The notes beneath the pieces were generated by a model. That model did not search any database and had not been told where the DNA came from. It was given only the letters and a program-made list of their open reading frames with translations. From assembly GCA_015655145.1 (NCBI GenBank), contig JAATFO010000138.1, positions 1 through 64,000 of the forward strand: a stretch of 64,000 bases of DNA, given 5' to 3'. A program made the translations under genes and the position numbers. The stretch comes from Enterobacterales bacterium (lineage in GTDB: Bacteria; Pseudomonadota; Gammaproteobacteria; Enterobacterales; Enterobacteriaceae). Position 1 is the stretch's first letter; every line of letters starts with the position of its first letter. Below, piece after piece: positions 28,861 to 39,133 of this stretch.

Positions 28861-29949
28861 TTACTGAGCAATCGCATCGGCCAGTTTTCCAATGCTGATC
28901 GCAAAATAGTAAGAGCGATTCCAGTGCATGATCGTGCGAAAATTGTCATAAACTATGAATGCACGCCCGTCGAGATCATCCGGTAAAATAATCCACGCTC
29001 GTTGTGCCCTGTCAGGCGCAGAAACGCCATCCGCCAGGCGGACGCCAAGTCGTTCCCATTCACCGACTGATTTCACTTGTTCATTCTTCAGACCAGCCTG
29101 CTCTTTGGCAAACGCTACCGGCAACGACACCTCGCTTCCCCAGCCTTGCCCTGCATTCCAGCCCTCTGTCGCCAGGTAATTAGCCGTAGAGGCAAAAACA
29201 TCATCAACATTGTGCCAAATATCAATTTTACCATCGCCATCACCGTCAGCGCCGTAACGCAGGAAGGAGGTTGGCATAAACTGGTTCTGCCCCATTGCGC
29301 CTGCCCACGAACCTTTCATTTCATCGGAACTGATATGACCTTGCTGAATAATCGTCAGGGCGGCAATCAATTCCTTAGTGAAGAAGGCCTCACGACGCCC
29401 TTCAAAGGCAAGCGTTGATAACGCCGAAATAATGTCTTCTTTACCCTGAATTTTGCCGAAACTGCTCTCCATTCCCCATAGCGCCACCATATATTGTGCA
29501 GGCACGCCATAATGCTGACTGAGCGGCATCAAATCACCCTGATAACGTTGATATCTGTCTTGCGCTTGTTTTATTTTCCAGTCAGGCAGTACACGCCGTA
29601 AATAATCGTCAAGCGTCGTTTTTTTCTCAGGTTGATTGCGGTCTGACTTGATGACATGGTCGACAAAGTGGACATGCGCAAAGGCGCTATCGAGTGTTTC
29701 TTCGGTAATGCCCTGCGCACGTGCCTGCATTTTCAACTGGCCGACATACGCCGGAAATTCCGCCTCGTCACGCCCGGTCTGTGCCAGTGTGCGATGACTG
29801 TCCGCCGGGTTCAAAAAATGGCCAGAGGACAAAGCTGGCGTGGCGGTAACCCCATTTTGTGGCGCTGAAACCGGGGCCGCGCGGTTATTACTGGCGCATC
29901 CGGCCAGTAACAGAGAGAACATGAGAACACTAAAAGCGGGTGGCTTCAT
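28861..29949 (-). CDS. MltB-like lytic murein transglycosylase lipoprotein
   Basis: A 362-residue membrane-bound lytic transglycosylase (family 3, SLT_2). The lipoprotein signal MKPPAFSVLMFSLLLAGC has a lipobox at LAGC (Cys18), and the +2 Ala predicts an outer-membrane anchor. The catalytic Glu is in ALWGMESSFGKIQG near 165. A calcium-binding EF-hand-like loop DGDGDGKIDIW near 235 resembles that of E. coli MltB/Slt35. SWAGAMGQNQFMPTSFLRYG is the family motif. It cleaves peptidoglycan to anhydromuropeptides. K-12 has no such gene between ycgM and ycgL, so this is a paralogue typical of Erwiniaceae (inference). Confidence 0.9.
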   Translation of the reverse strand: MKPPAFSVLMFSLLLAGCASNNRAAPVSAPQNGVTATPALSSGHFLNPADSHRTLAQTGRDEAEFPAYVGQLKMQARAQGITEETLDSAFAHVHFVDHVIKSDRNQPEKKTTLDDYLRRVLPDWKIKQAQDRYQRYQGDLMPLSQHYGVPAQYMVALWGMESSFGKIQGKEDIISALSTLAFEGRREAFFTKELIAALTIIQQGHISSDEMKGSWAGAMGQNQFMPTSFLRYGADGDGDGKIDIWHNVDDVFASTANYLATEGWNAGQGWGSEVSLPVAFAKEQAGLKNEQVKSVGEWERLGVRLADGVSAPDRAQRAWIILPDDLDGRAFIVYDNFRTIMHWNRSYYFAISIGKLADAIAQ

Positions 29950-30044
29950 GCGAGCATCCTTTAATAATCAGGTGAATCACCGCCAAAATAAGTAAGGAAA
30001 ACATACGTGCTACGGCGGAGATATATTTTACAGATGATTCTGAA

Positions 30045-30320
30045 TTAACGTTTTTTCTTGTTTTCAAGATGCACCTTAAGCAGACTTTCTGGCGGCGGTG
30101 GTAATTGCAAATAATAACCCTGCTCACGCAGTGCATGGGTCACTTTGGTGATATCCGCCTGCGCCAGTTTGTCACGGCTGTCCAGCGCCAGCGTCATCGA
30201 TAACCGGGGTTGGCCAAAACCACGCAGAAGTTCTTCCGGTACACGGGAAAAATCATCTTCTTTTTCGACATACAGATAGGTTTGGTCGCGTTTCGAACTT
30301 CGGTAGATCACACAAAACAT
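30045..30320 (-). CDS. ycgL: YcgL family protein (UPF0745)
   Basis: A 91-residue protein identified by the YcgL start [20 protein letters not shown], followed by [15 protein letters not shown], and the C-terminal [16 protein letters not shown]. The structure is a small alpha/beta fold in the family; no activity is established. It lies head-to-head with minC, as in E. coli. Confidence 0.93.
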   Translation of the reverse strand: MFCVIYRSSKRDQTYLYVEKEDDFSRVPEELLRGFGQPRLSMTLALDSRDKLAQADITKVTHALREQGYYLQLPPPPESLLKVHLENKKKR

Positions 30321-30480
30321 ATTTTTTACTCGAATTAAGCGGGATGGTGACTTGCCTGAATATAACAGTAACTATAACATGCTTGCAGTACTTCGGAATA
30401 ATGCCCCGCCGGGATTAAGCACTGGCAAAATCAGGCATAATTTAGTCGGGTTAAGACATAACAGGACTGAGTCAGGACAG

Positions 30481-31182
30481 ATGTCGCAAACGCCAATCGA
30501 GTTAAAAGGCAGTAGTTTTACGCTGTCTGTTGTTTATTTATACCACACGCAACCCGAGGTGGTTCGTCAGGCACTACAGGACAAAATTGATCAGGCTCCT
30601 GCCTTCCTGAAAAATGCTCCCGTCGTTCTGAACGTTGCCGCCCTGTCCGGTGAAGTTGACTGGAAGCAGATGCAACAAGAAATTGCGGCAACGGGCCTGC
30701 ACATCATTGGTGTCAGCGGGTGTAAGGATAATGCGCTGAAACAAATGATAGTGCGTGCTGGTTTGCCCGTGCTGGCGGAAGGAAAAGAACAAAAAAAAAT
30801 CGCAGAAGTTCCCCCCGTGGTTCAGGCTATCAAACCGCTGGAAAATGCAGTCGCGAAAGCGCGGGTCATCAACACGCCTGTGCGTTCTGGTCAGCAAATT
30901 TATGCCCGTAATGCCGACCTGATCGTGACGAACAGCGTCAGCGCAGGTGCGGAACTGGTGGCTGACGGTAACATTCATATCTACGGCATGATGCGTGGCC
31001 GTGCGCTTGCAGGTGCAGGCGGCGACCGTGACTGCCAGATTTTTTGTAGCAGTCTCTCTGCAGAGTTAGTTTCCATCGCCGGGGAATACTGGCTGATGGA
31101 TCAAATTCCCGCAGAGTTTTTCGGAAAAGCGTCGCGTCTTTGCCTGAAAGACGGCGCGCTAACTATACAGACTTTGAGTTAG
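30481..31182 (+). CDS. minC: Septum site-determining protein MinC
   Basis: FtsZ-ring inhibitor, 233 residues. The N-terminal domain (to about 110) blocks FtsZ assembly, and the C-terminal beta-helix domain (from about 125, [21 protein letters not shown]) binds MinD and FtsZ tails and dimerises. The open frame starts upstream, but the ATG at 30481 follows CAGGACAG and gives [17 protein letters not shown]. First gene of minCDE, 25 bases before minD. Confidence 0.96.
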   Translation: MSQTPIELKGSSFTLSVVYLYHTQPEVVRQALQDKIDQAPAFLKNAPVVLNVAALSGEVDWKQMQQEIAATGLHIIGVSGCKDNALKQMIVRAGLPVLAEGKEQKKIAEVPPVVQAIKPLENAVAKARVINTPVRSGQQIYARNADLIVTNSVSAGAELVADGNIHIYGMMRGRALAGAGGDRDCQIFCSSLSAELVSIAGEYWLMDQIPAEFFGKASRLCLKDGALTIQTLS

Positions 31183-31207
31183 GCCCCTTTTTAAGGAAAT
31201 TTCATAT

Positions 31208-32020
31208 ATGGCACGCATTATTGTAGTTACATCGGGTAAAGGGGGCGTTGGTAAAACCACGTCAAGCGCGGCCATCGCTACTGGCCTGGCGCAGAATGGC
31301 AAGAAAACGGTGGTGATCGATTTCGATATCGGTTTGCGTAATCTCGATTTAATTATGGGTTGCGAACGTCGTGTCGTGTATGATTTTGTCAACGTTATTC
31401 AGGGTGATGCCACGCTCAATCAGGCGCTAATCAAAGATAAGCGGACCGAAAATTTGTTCATCCTGCCGGCATCGCAAACACGGGATAAAGATGCACTGAC
31501 CCGCGAAGGTGTTGAAAAAGTTCTCGAGGGTTTAAACACCATGAATTTCGATTTCATCGTCTGTGATTCACCCGCCGGGATTGAAACCGGCGCGCTGATG
31601 GCGCTCTACTTTGCCGATGAAGCGATCATTACCACTAATCCAGAAGTCTCTTCCGTGCGCGATTCTGATCGTATTCTGGGCATTATCGCGTCTAAATCAC
31701 GGCGTGCGGAAAATGGCGAAGAACCGGTAAAAGAACACCTGCTTCTGACCCGTTATAATCCGGGTCGCGTCAATCGTGGTGATATGCTAAGTATGGAAGA
31801 TGTGCTGGAAATTCTGCGCATTCCGCTGGCGGGTGTGATACCGGAAGACCAGTCAGTACTACGTGCATCTAACCAGGGTGAGCCGGTGATTCTGGATGCA
31901 GAGTCCGATGCTGGTAAAGCCTATGCCGATACTGTTGACCGGATACTCGGCAAAGAACGCCCCTTCCGCTTCATCGAAGAAGAGAAGAAGGGTTTCCTGA
32001 AACGCTTGTTCGGGGGATAA
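31208..32020 (+). CDS. minD: Septum site-determining ATPase MinD
   Basis: A 270-residue ParA/MinD-type deviant Walker ATPase. The P-loop is TSGKGGVGKTTSSAA at about 8-22 with the signature Lys. The C-terminal EEKKGFLKRLFGG forms the amphipathic membrane-targeting helix. ATP-bound dimers recruit MinC to the membrane, and MinE triggers release, giving pole-to-pole oscillation. The minE ATG follows three bases after its stop. Confidence 0.98.
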   Translation: MARIIVVTSGKGGVGKTTSSAAIATGLAQNGKKTVVIDFDIGLRNLDLIMGCERRVVYDFVNVIQGDATLNQALIKDKRTENLFILPASQTRDKDALTREGVEKVLEGLNTMNFDFIVCDSPAGIETGALMALYFADEAIITTNPEVSSVRDSDRILGIIASKSRRAENGEEPVKEHLLLTRYNPGRVNRGDMLSMEDVLEILRIPLAGVIPEDQSVLRASNQGEPVILDAESDAGKAYADTVDRILGKERPFRFIEEEKKGFLKRLFGG

Positions 32021-32023
32021 ACC

Positions 32024-32293
32024 ATGGCCTTACTCGATTTCTTTTTATCCCGTAAAAAGAACACCGCTAACATTGCCAAGGAACGACTACAAATCATTGT
32101 GGCGGAACGTAGAAGGGGCGATAGCGAACCTCACTATCTGCCACAACTGAAACGCGATATCCTGGAAGTGATTTGTAAGTATGTGAAAATTGACCCGGAA
32201 ATGGTCACCGTGCAGTTAGACCAAAAAGGTGATGATATTTCAATTCTGGAACTCAATGTCACACTACCAGAAACGGAAGAAACAACAAAATAA
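32024..32293 (+). CDS. minE: Cell division topological specificity factor MinE
   Basis: An 89-residue MinE. The N-terminal amphipathic helix [15 protein letters not shown] contacts membrane and MinD, followed by [15 protein letters not shown], the anti-MinCD region, and a C-terminal dimerisation domain. It stimulates MinD ATPase. Last gene of the operon; a hairpin follows. Confidence 0.97.
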   Translation: MALLDFFLSRKKNTANIAKERLQIIVAERRRGDSEPHYLPQLKRDILEVICKYVKIDPEMVTVQLDQKGDDISILELNVTLPETEETTK

Positions 32294-32312
32294 CCAGCTT
32301 TCGCGGTTAATC

Positions 32313-32335
32313 TCTCCCTGCTTTCGGCAGGGAGA
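32313..32335. terminator. Hairpin between minE and rnd
   Basis: TCTCCCTGC-tttcg-GCAGGGAGA, nine perfect pairs, between convergent genes. There is no T tract on either side, so termination efficiency is uncertain. Confidence 0.55.
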
Positions 32336-32352
32336 ATCATTACCGGAGAGGA

Positions 32353-33480
32353 TTAATAATGCGTTAGCTGCGCGTCAATCTCTTCTTTCATCAACTCGCC
32401 GCGCCACCCCTCTAATAGCGACGGCAGGCGATGGTGGGGTTTAATCTGCCAGTGCCAACTCAGCAACTGATTAATTTGTCGACGCGAGGCCAGCAGTTCC
32501 GGGCTCAGTCCTGAACGCTCACTGACGGCCTGAACCACGCCTTTCAATGCCTTAAACGCCTTTTTATAATGCGGATGATCGATAATATTCGCTATCACCT
32601 CAGGCAATGCTGTTTCTGGCAACACGTTCGCCTGCACCACCAGGTTCAGTAATGTTTTGCCATGAAAACGAATCTCATGGCTACTTAAACCGAGGTGATC
32701 CAGTTCTCCCAGGGAGCCTGGCAGATAGCGCGCCACTTTCCACAAATTCTCTTCACGCACCACAAAATTGACCGCCATATCTTTTTCCCGCGCCAGCTCA
32801 AGACGCCAGCAAGCCACCAGTTTCAGGGCGGCCAGTTGGCGCGGGCGCAGTTGCCAGGCATTACTGATCTCCCGGTAAGCTTCTGTCGGCTGCAACAGGT
32901 CGGAACGACGCTGGCACAACAGTTCACACTCACTGCGCGCCGCCGCTATATGGCCGGCTGCGGCGGTTTCATCCATCAGCTTATGGGCGACAGGCAACAA
33001 ATAAAATACATCGGCAGCGGCGTATTCACATTGCCGGTCGGTTAACGGACGCGCCAGCCAGTCAGTGCGTGATTCACTCTTATCCAGTACGATGCCGGTA
33101 AATGATTCAACGATAGCGGCAAAACCGCACGAAAGTGGCCGCCCGCTAAAGGCCGCCAGGATCTGAGTATCAATCATCGGTTGCGGCACCACCCCAAAAG
33201 CATTGAGAAATACCTCGAGGTCTTCACTGCTCGCATGTAAAAACTTGACGACCGCCGGATCGGTTAGCAAAGCGACAAAAGGCGTCCAGTCGCTGATGGC
33301 CAGCGGATCAACCAGTGAAACACGCTCACCATCATAAAGCTGAAGCAGGCCAAGACGCGGATAATAAGTTCGGGTGCGGACAAATTCGGTATCCAGCGCC
33401 AGCGCAGCGTGCTGCCGTGCCGCCAGGCACACCTCAGCCAGCGTGTCATTGGTAGTAACAAATGTGTAATTCAAAATCAT
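32353..33480 (-). CDS. rnd: Ribonuclease D
   Basis: 3'-5' exoribonuclease trimming tRNA 3' ends, 375 residues as in E. coli. DEDD motifs include LALDTEFVRTRTYYPRLGL near 28 and the later TDWLARPLTDRQCEYAAADV (Exo III) near 145. Two HRDC domains fill the C-terminal half (for example LRPRQLAALKLVACWRLELA). It is about 100 bases downstream of fadD on the same strand. Confidence 0.96.
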   Translation of the reverse strand: MILNYTFVTTNDTLAEVCLAARQHAALALDTEFVRTRTYYPRLGLLQLYDGERVSLVDPLAISDWTPFVALLTDPAVVKFLHASSEDLEVFLNAFGVVPQPMIDTQILAAFSGRPLSCGFAAIVESFTGIVLDKSESRTDWLARPLTDRQCEYAAADVFYLLPVAHKLMDETAAAGHIAAARSECELLCQRRSDLLQPTEAYREISNAWQLRPRQLAALKLVACWRLELAREKDMAVNFVVREENLWKVARYLPGSLGELDHLGLSSHEIRFHGKTLLNLVVQANVLPETALPEVIANIIDHPHYKKAFKALKGVVQAVSERSGLSPELLASRRQINQLLSWHWQIKPHHRLPSLLEGWRGELMKEEIDAQLTHY

Positions 33481-33581
33481 TCATCTCTCGCTGCCAGCAA
33501 GTAAACGCGGATAATGGCCAGTTGGCAGTAAAAATGCCGGAAGAACCGGCGCTGGCCGCCGCTTTTGCGCGTAATACGCCG

Positions 33582-35255
33582 CTAATTTTTTTGTAGCGCC
33601 TCTTCACGCAGCGCCCGACGGAGAATTTTACCGACATTCGTTTTGGGTAGTTCGCTTCGGAACTCAACAATTTTAGGCACTTTATAACCGGTAAGGTAAC
33701 GACGGCAATGATCCAGTAATTCATCCTGATCCAGCGATATATCCTGTTTTACCACACACACCTTCACTGCTTCACCGGAAAGATCACTGGGCACGCCAAT
33801 AGCGGCGACTTCCCTTACTTTCGGATGTTGCATCAGTACATCTTCGATCTCATTCGGATAAACATTAAAACCGGAAACCAGGATCATATCTTTTTTACGA
33901 TCAACGATGCGCAAAAAGCCCTGATGATCAACGGTAACAACATCGCCACTGTGAAGCCATCCATTTTTTAACACCTCAGCCGTCGCTGTCGGAGATTGCC
34001 AGTACCCCATCATCACTTGTGGGCCTTTGATACACAGTTCGCCTGGCTCGCCTTCAGCAACCTCATGCCCGTCATCATCCAGCAGTTTGATGTCAGTTGA
34101 CGGCACCGGTAAGCCAATACTGCCATTGTGGCAAGTAATATCATACGGGTTAACAGAAACCAGTGGTGAACACTCGGTCAGGCCGTAGCCTTCCAGCAAA
34201 TAATGCCCGGTGAGTTTTTCCCAGCGTTCCGCCACCACTTTTTGCACTGCCATCCCGCCGCCTGCAGACAGCCGCAGTGAAGAGAAATCCAGTTGCTGGA
34301 ATTGCTTATCATTGAGTAAGGCGTTGAACAGGGTATTAACCCCGGTGAGTGCGGTGAAAGGATATTTACTGAGTTCTCTGACGAACCCCGGGATATCGCG
34401 CGGGTTGGTTATCAGCAGATTCTGCCCGCCGAGTTCGACAAACAGCAGGCAATTCACGGTCAATGCGAAGATGTGGTATAGCGGCAATGCGGTGACCACA
34501 ATCTCCCTGCCATCCCGCAGTAATGAACCATAGGTGGCTTTAGTTTGTTCAAGATTGGCCTGCATATTGCGATGCGTCAACATTGCGCCTTTCGCCACGC
34601 CGGTGGTGCCGCCAGTATATTGCAGAAACGCCAGGTCGTTGTTGATGATCTCCGGCCTGACATACTGCAGGCGATAACCCTGGTGCAAAACGCGACGAAA
34701 AGAGATCGCATCCGGCAAATGGTATTTTGGCACCAGACGTTTGATGTATTTGACCACAAAATTCACCAGCGTCGCTTTTGCCGGTGAAAGCTGATCGCCC
34801 ATTCGCGTCAGAATAACGTGCTTAACTGCGGTTTTTGCGACCACTTTTTCCAGTGTGTGGGCAAAATTAGAAACAATGACAATCGCACTGGCGCCGCTGT
34901 CACGGAGTTGATACTCAAGTTCACGCGGCGTATAAAGCGGATTAACATTGACCACAATCATACCGGCGCGCAGCACACCAAACAGCGCAATCGGATATTG
35001 CAGCAAGTTGGGCATCATTAGCGCCACACGATCCCCCTTTTTCAATCCCAGCCCTTGCTGTAAGTAAGCGGCAAAAGCGCGACTGCGTTCTTCCAGCTTA
35101 CGAAAGGTCATCATCTGCCCCATGTTAATAAAGGCAGGGCGATCGGCATAGCGCTGCGCGGCTTGCTCAAAAAGATCGACTAACGATGTATAGCGATCTG
35201 CATTAATTTCAGCCGGAACATCAGTCGGGTAGCGATTAAGCCAGACTCTATTCAA
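33582..35255 (-). CDS. fadD: Long-chain fatty acid–CoA ligase
   Basis: Acyl-CoA synthetase that activates imported long-chain fatty acids. AMP-binding motifs [18 protein letters not shown] near 213 and [13 protein letters not shown], and the FACS motif region [20 protein letters not shown], are clear. The frame reaches 35318 and an ATG exists at 35288 with AGAGG. The TTG at 35255, preceded by GAGGTGACCCC, reproduces the E. coli start length ([10 protein letters not shown] versus MKKVWLNRYP; E. coli also uses TTG). I therefore chose 557 residues. FadR, encoded at 24.5-25.2 kb, is the expected repressor, but I could not see a convincing FadR site in the short upstream region. Confidence 0.95.
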   Translation of the reverse strand: MNRVWLNRYPTDVPAEINADRYTSLVDLFEQAAQRYADRPAFINMGQMMTFRKLEERSRAFAAYLQQGLGLKKGDRVALMMPNLLQYPIALFGVLRAGMIVVNVNPLYTPRELEYQLRDSGASAIVIVSNFAHTLEKVVAKTAVKHVILTRMGDQLSPAKATLVNFVVKYIKRLVPKYHLPDAISFRRVLHQGYRLQYVRPEIINNDLAFLQYTGGTTGVAKGAMLTHRNMQANLEQTKATYGSLLRDGREIVVTALPLYHIFALTVNCLLFVELGGQNLLITNPRDIPGFVRELSKYPFTALTGVNTLFNALLNDKQFQQLDFSSLRLSAGGGMAVQKVVAERWEKLTGHYLLEGYGLTECSPLVSVNPYDITCHNGSIGLPVPSTDIKLLDDDGHEVAEGEPGELCIKGPQVMMGYWQSPTATAEVLKNGWLHSGDVVTVDHQGFLRIVDRKKDMILVSGFNVYPNEIEDVLMQHPKVREVAAIGVPSDLSGEAVKVCVVKQDISLDQDELLDHCRRYLTGYKVPKIVEFRSELPKTNVGKILRRALREEALQKN

Positions 35256-35403
35256 GGGGTCACCTCGGAAATCATATTTAATTGCCATCGCAACCTCTAA
35301 ATCACAAAAAATTAACAATATTTTAACTCACTGTACTACTGTGCACTGGCCGCCGTTTACAGGTTGCGAAGCCCATCACTAAATTTCTCATTCCCTGAGA
35401 AAT

Positions 35404-35450
35404 AAAACAAAACGGCCCGGTCGCAGATATCCGCAACCGGGCCGCAAAAA
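35404..35450 (-). terminator. yeaY terminator
   Basis: On the minus strand: stem CGGCCCGGT/ACCGGGCCG (35413-35444) followed by TTTTGTTTT, 30 bases after the yeaY stop. Confidence 0.85.
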
Positions 35451-35471
35451 ATAAATCAGAGGCTGTCTGTT

Positions 35472-36059
35472 TTATTCAGTCAGTATTGTTTCCACCTGTG
35501 TCGGGCCGGTATTGTAGTAACCGTACCACATGCCGGGTCCCCAATAACCTGGATGGTGTCGTGTTGGGCCATACCAAATCCAGGGATCCATCGGTGGCGA
35601 CATCACCACCTGTTTACGCTGCCAGCGCTGATATCCGGTCACATTAATCACGACGAATTTATAGGTTATCTGCCCTATTTCCCCTTTCTCGCTGCCTTTG
35701 ATGGGTCCGACAACTGTGACCATCTGATCCATGAAGTCAACGGGATCGATAAAACCGTTAACATCAGCATAAATACGCCCGAAAGAGGTGGTGCCCAGAA
35801 TCGGACGTGCGCGGCTATCCAACGGTTGCGCACTGATTTCCAGCCGCGTGTGATCAGTGAAGTTGGTCACTTTCACCACCTTTCCGCCAAAACGTGACTC
35901 CTGCCCGACATATAATTGCGGAGCATTCATCACACGGCGTAAGTCTTCCTGCGGTACCGGCGATGTTCCCTTTACTGAATCAGGAACGGACACACAACCA
36001 GAAAGCAAAACAGTAGCCAAAATAAATGGACTGATCAGAGCAGTAAAATGTTTACGCAT
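35472..36059 (-). CDS. yeaY: Slp-family outer membrane lipoprotein YeaY
   Basis: An Slp/YeaY-type lipoprotein of 195 residues. The signal peptide [22 protein letters not shown] ends in a lipobox LSGC (about residue 22). The Slp core [17 protein letters not shown]...QPLD follows. The tail is unusually Trp/Tyr/Gly/His-rich ([15 protein letters not shown]). The ATG at 36059 follows AGGGAG; the longer frame to 36083 lacks support. In E. coli yeaY is sigma-E controlled, but no sigma-E promoter was verified here. Function is unknown. Confidence 0.9.
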   Translation of the reverse strand: MRKHFTALISPFILATVLLSGCVSVPDSVKGTSPVPQEDLRRVMNAPQLYVGQESRFGGKVVKVTNFTDHTRLEISAQPLDSRARPILGTTSFGRIYADVNGFIDPVDFMDQMVTVVGPIKGSEKGEIGQITYKFVVINVTGYQRWQRKQVVMSPPMDPWIWYGPTRHHPGYWGPGMWYGYYNTGPTQVETILTE

Positions 36060-36113
36060 CGAGTTCTCCCTAAAATTGTTCATTTAGACTTCCGGTCCTG
36101 GAAAAAGTTGCTG

Positions 36114-36815
36114 TTATTCACGCCCCGGCAATTTTTTCCATGCAACATTATTGCGTAAATAAACAGGCTCAGCCTGCTCTGGTGCAACCATGCGCCCCGT
36201 ACGCCAGGCGCCGGCGGCCAGTGGCAACATATCCTCGGCGGCTGGTAGCGCCACTGCTGTCGGCAATAATGTTAACCCATGCCATGCCGCCAGCTCGGGA
36301 TAGGTTTTCCAGCCGGTACCGGCCAGCATCCATTGTCCCTGTAATGTCGCCATACGTGCCAGCACGCTTTCGGGCTTTAGTACCGCTTCCGTCTCTTCTC
36401 CTGTCCACAGACCGTTATCGTCACGCTGATATTCCGCCCAGTAAACCTCGCCCATCCGGGCATCAATGGCGGTGAGTACGCGTGTGGCGCCGTGGTTACG
36501 CCAGACATTTTGTGCCAGCGTCGCGAGCGTGGACACACCGATCATCGGCAACTCAGCACCCAGAGCCAACCCCTGCGCAATACCAATACCGATACGTACC
36601 CCGGTGAAACTGCCCGGCCCGCGGCCAAAGGCCAACGCGTTGAGTTGTTGCAGTGTTAATCCGTTACGCAACAGAACCTGTTGCACCATCGGCAAGATAT
36701 GCTGAGTATGTTCACGCGGGCAAAGCTCAAATAGCGCATCGATATGATCATCGTGCAACAACGCAACAGAACACGCTTCTGTTGCGGTATCAATGGCTAA
36801 AATTCGCACAGACAT
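36114..36815 (-). CDS. tsaB: tRNA t6A threonylcarbamoyl transfer protein TsaB
   Basis: Inactive-paralogue partner of TsaD in the TsaBDE complex that makes t6A37 on ANN-decoding tRNAs; 233 residues. ASKHA-fold motifs are [15 protein letters not shown] at the start, [15 protein letters not shown], and [20 protein letters not shown] near 70. The start ATG at 36815 follows GAGG at five bases. The gene is essential in E. coli and lies downstream of yoaA on the same strand. Confidence 0.96.
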   Translation of the reverse strand: MSVRILAIDTATEACSVALLHDDHIDALFELCPREHTQHILPMVQQVLLRNGLTLQQLNALAFGRGPGSFTGVRIGIGIAQGLALGAELPMIGVSTLATLAQNVWRNHGATRVLTAIDARMGEVYWAEYQRDDNGLWTGEETEAVLKPESVLARMATLQGQWMLAGTGWKTYPELAAWHGLTLLPTAVALPAAEDMLPLAAGAWRTGRMVAPEQAEPVYLRNNVAWKKLPGRE

Positions 36816-36874
36816 ATTCACCTCGCATGGGATGACAATTTTTCGGCGCGCATCTTATCACAGCGATACGCAGA

Positions 36875-38785
36875 TTACTGCGTTAACCGCGAACGCAGGA
36901 AGTCGACCGCACGCTGAATGTCGCGAGTGCGAGGTGTGGGTGGCAAACTGTTAAGAAATAACGCGCCATAAGGGCGCATAACCAGACGGTTGTCACAAAT
37001 CACTAACACACCGCGATCATCGACATCACGGATCAACCGACCCACGCCTTGTTTCAGCGCGATCACCGCATCCGGCAATTGTACGTCATCGAAAGGCTCG
37101 CCTCCCCGCAGTTTACAATCTTCCATGCGGGCCTTAAGCAGCGGATCTTCCGGTGAAGTGAACGGCAGTTTATCGATGATGACCAGCGACAATGCATCGC
37201 CGCGCACATCGACTCCTTCCCAGAAACTACTGGTTGCCACCAGCAAGGCATTACCCGCTTCAACAAATTTTTTCAACAACTGACTTTTGCTGGTTTCCCC
37301 CTGCAATAGCACCGGCAACGTCAACATAGCACGGAACTGTTCCGCCAGCCCCCGCATCATTTGGTGTGATGTACAGAGGAAAAAGCAACGCCCGTTGTTC
37401 GCCTCGATCAAAGGACCGAGCATCCGCGCCAGTTGCTTTGCGCCTCCCGGTTGGTTTGGTGAGGGTAAATTACGCGGCACGCACAACAGCGCCTGGCGGG
37501 CATAGTCAAACGGGCTGGACAGAATCAGTGAATCCGCCTGGCTTATCCCCAGACGCTCAATAAAATGGGTCATTTTTTCATTCACTGAAAGCGTTGCCGA
37601 GGTGAAAATCCAACTGGCCGGGCGTTCATCAATCACCTCGCGAAAACGTTCTGATACCGAAAGCGGCGTCAGCGCCAGGATAAAATGACGCGTCGTACAC
37701 TCATACCAGTAGCTGTAACCAGGCTGTGAAACCTGTTGTAAGCGTTTCAGGCGCGTTCGGCACAGCGCCAGACGTTCAAATACCACATCCAGCAACGTCG
37801 ATCTGCCTAACGATAATTTTGTTACGTCGTAACAAAGTTCAAGCGCATCATCAAGTAAAACCAGGGAACGCTGCACCCCGGCATCGTTCAGCAAATCACG
37901 TAAATTGCCACGAAAACCAGGATCACCCAATGACAGGCGAAAATCCTGCACACACTGCGCCAGCCGATCGGCGGATTTTTGCAACTGTTGCACGTCACGA
38001 ATTTCCGTACGGTAGGCGATAATAATGTCTTTCGCCAGATCAAGCAGTTGGCGGCTTGAGAGTTGTTGCCCAAAATACTGGCTGGCAATATCCGGAACCT
38101 GATGCGCTTCATCGAAGATCATCACGTCGGCCTGCGGGATTAACTCAGCAAAACCACTCTCTTTGACGACCATATCAGCCAGAAACAGATGATGGTTAAC
38201 GATAATAATGTCGGCATCCATCGCCCGGCGCCGTGCTTTAACCAGAAAACAGTCCTTATACAGCGGGCAATCGTTACCCAGACAGTTATCATTGGTGCTG
38301 GTCACCAGCGGCCAAATAGCGCTATCCTCCGCCACGCTAACGCAAGTATTGATATCGCCATCCACGCTCTCATTTGACCAACTTCGCAGATGGACTAAAT
38401 CGCTCAACAACTGAACATTGAGCTCTCCTCCGGCAATGGATTGTTGATCAAGACGTTCGAGGCAAAGATAGTTTGAACGCCCTTTCAGCAACGCCATTTT
38501 GCCTTTAAATTTAAGTGCTTTTGCTACTGTAGGCAGATCGCGATTATAAAGTTGATCCTGTAACGCTTTTGATCCGGTTGAAATAATGACTTTCTTGCCG
38601 GAGCGCAGCGCCGGCGCCAGGTAGGCAAACGTTTTCCCGGTACCGGTGCCCGCTTCAACCACCAGCCCGCTGCGCCGGGTGATCGCCTGAGTTACCGCGT
38701 CAGCCATTTGTCGCTGTGCTTCACGTGGCTTGAATCCTGGAATAGCCAGCGCCAGCGCGCCATCGGCCGCAAAATCGTCTGCCAC
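36875..38785 (-). CDS. yoaA: YoaA, DinG/XPD-like iron-sulfur helicase
   Basis: Superfamily 2 helicase of 636 residues, the same length as E. coli YoaA, which pairs with HolC to repair damaged forks. Walker A is VVEAGTGTGKTFAYLAP near 40, and the DEAH box is MIFDEAHQVPDIASQ. The iron-sulfur cysteines are in INTCVSVAEDS and NDNCLGNDCPLYKDCFL. The C-terminal helicase motif VGRLIRDVDDRGVLVICDNR is present. The GTG at 38785 (VADDFAADG, after AGAGG) gives the family start. An SOS-box-like palindrome overlaps its probable -10 box. Confidence 0.95.
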   Translation of the reverse strand: MADDFAADGALALAIPGFKPREAQRQMADAVTQAITRRSGLVVEAGTGTGKTFAYLAPALRSGKKVIISTGSKALQDQLYNRDLPTVAKALKFKGKMALLKGRSNYLCLERLDQQSIAGGELNVQLLSDLVHLRSWSNESVDGDINTCVSVAEDSAIWPLVTSTNDNCLGNDCPLYKDCFLVKARRRAMDADIIIVNHHLFLADMVVKESGFAELIPQADVMIFDEAHQVPDIASQYFGQQLSSRQLLDLAKDIIIAYRTEIRDVQQLQKSADRLAQCVQDFRLSLGDPGFRGNLRDLLNDAGVQRSLVLLDDALELCYDVTKLSLGRSTLLDVVFERLALCRTRLKRLQQVSQPGYSYWYECTTRHFILALTPLSVSERFREVIDERPASWIFTSATLSVNEKMTHFIERLGISQADSLILSSPFDYARQALLCVPRNLPSPNQPGGAKQLARMLGPLIEANNGRCFFLCTSHQMMRGLAEQFRAMLTLPVLLQGETSKSQLLKKFVEAGNALLVATSSFWEGVDVRGDALSLVIIDKLPFTSPEDPLLKARMEDCKLRGGEPFDDVQLPDAVIALKQGVGRLIRDVDDRGVLVICDNRLVMRPYGALFLNSLPPTPRTRDIQRAVDFLRSRLTQ

Positions 38786-38805
38786 ACATCCTCTCTGTCT
38801 AAAGA

Positions 38806-38832
38806 AAAATACTGTAATTATGTCAGTATTTT
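38806..38832. promoter_or_regulatory. LexA-like palindrome at the yoaA promoter
   Basis: AAAATACTG-taattatgt-CAGTATTTT, nine perfect pairs. The core TACTG-N9-CAGTA is like a LexA box (TACTG-N10-CAGTA) but one base shorter. It covers the putative yoaA -10 box, as an operator would. Confidence 0.5.
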
Positions 38833-38845
38833 GCCAGCCGTGCAA
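38817..38845 (-). promoter_or_regulatory. Candidate yoaA promoter
   Basis: On the minus strand: TTGCAC (38845-38840), a 17-base spacer, CATAAT (38822-38817). The -10 box is good and the -35 weak. The start would fall about 25 bases before the GTG. Confidence 0.45.
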
Positions 38846-39133
38846 AATTATCAAAATCAATTAGTTAAGCTTTTCCGGCAACCGAATCAGGCAGAAAAAT
38901 CACCGTAAAACTGCCTGATGATGACAAGTTAATCAACGGGTTAGCGCAGCATTCTGTGCGCAATTTAACCGCGCCATCATCCGGATATCCGCATCGCGAT
39001 ACTTCCCCAGAAAAGCGTAAACACGGCAAAATGCACTGTGCCATTGTCTCACGATGGAACACCGCCAAACAGGTGACAGATCCAGGCAATTGTGGCAGGC
39101 TGGCACTGGTCAACATGGAGAGAGGAAGTAAAA

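Larger units (their letters stand above)
38786..39133. promoter_or_regulatory. yoaA–yoaB divergent intergenic region
   Basis: 348 bases without a gene. It holds the yoaA promoter with its overlapping palindrome (38806-38845) and an inverted repeat ATCAGGCAG (38886-38894) / CTGCCTGAT (38911-38919). The yoaB promoter must be in the right half; I could not assign it. Confidence 0.55.

Noticed and set aside
28861-29949. EF-hand-like calcium loop in the transglycosylase as a novelty
   Set aside because: A comparable calcium loop is already known in MltB/Slt35.
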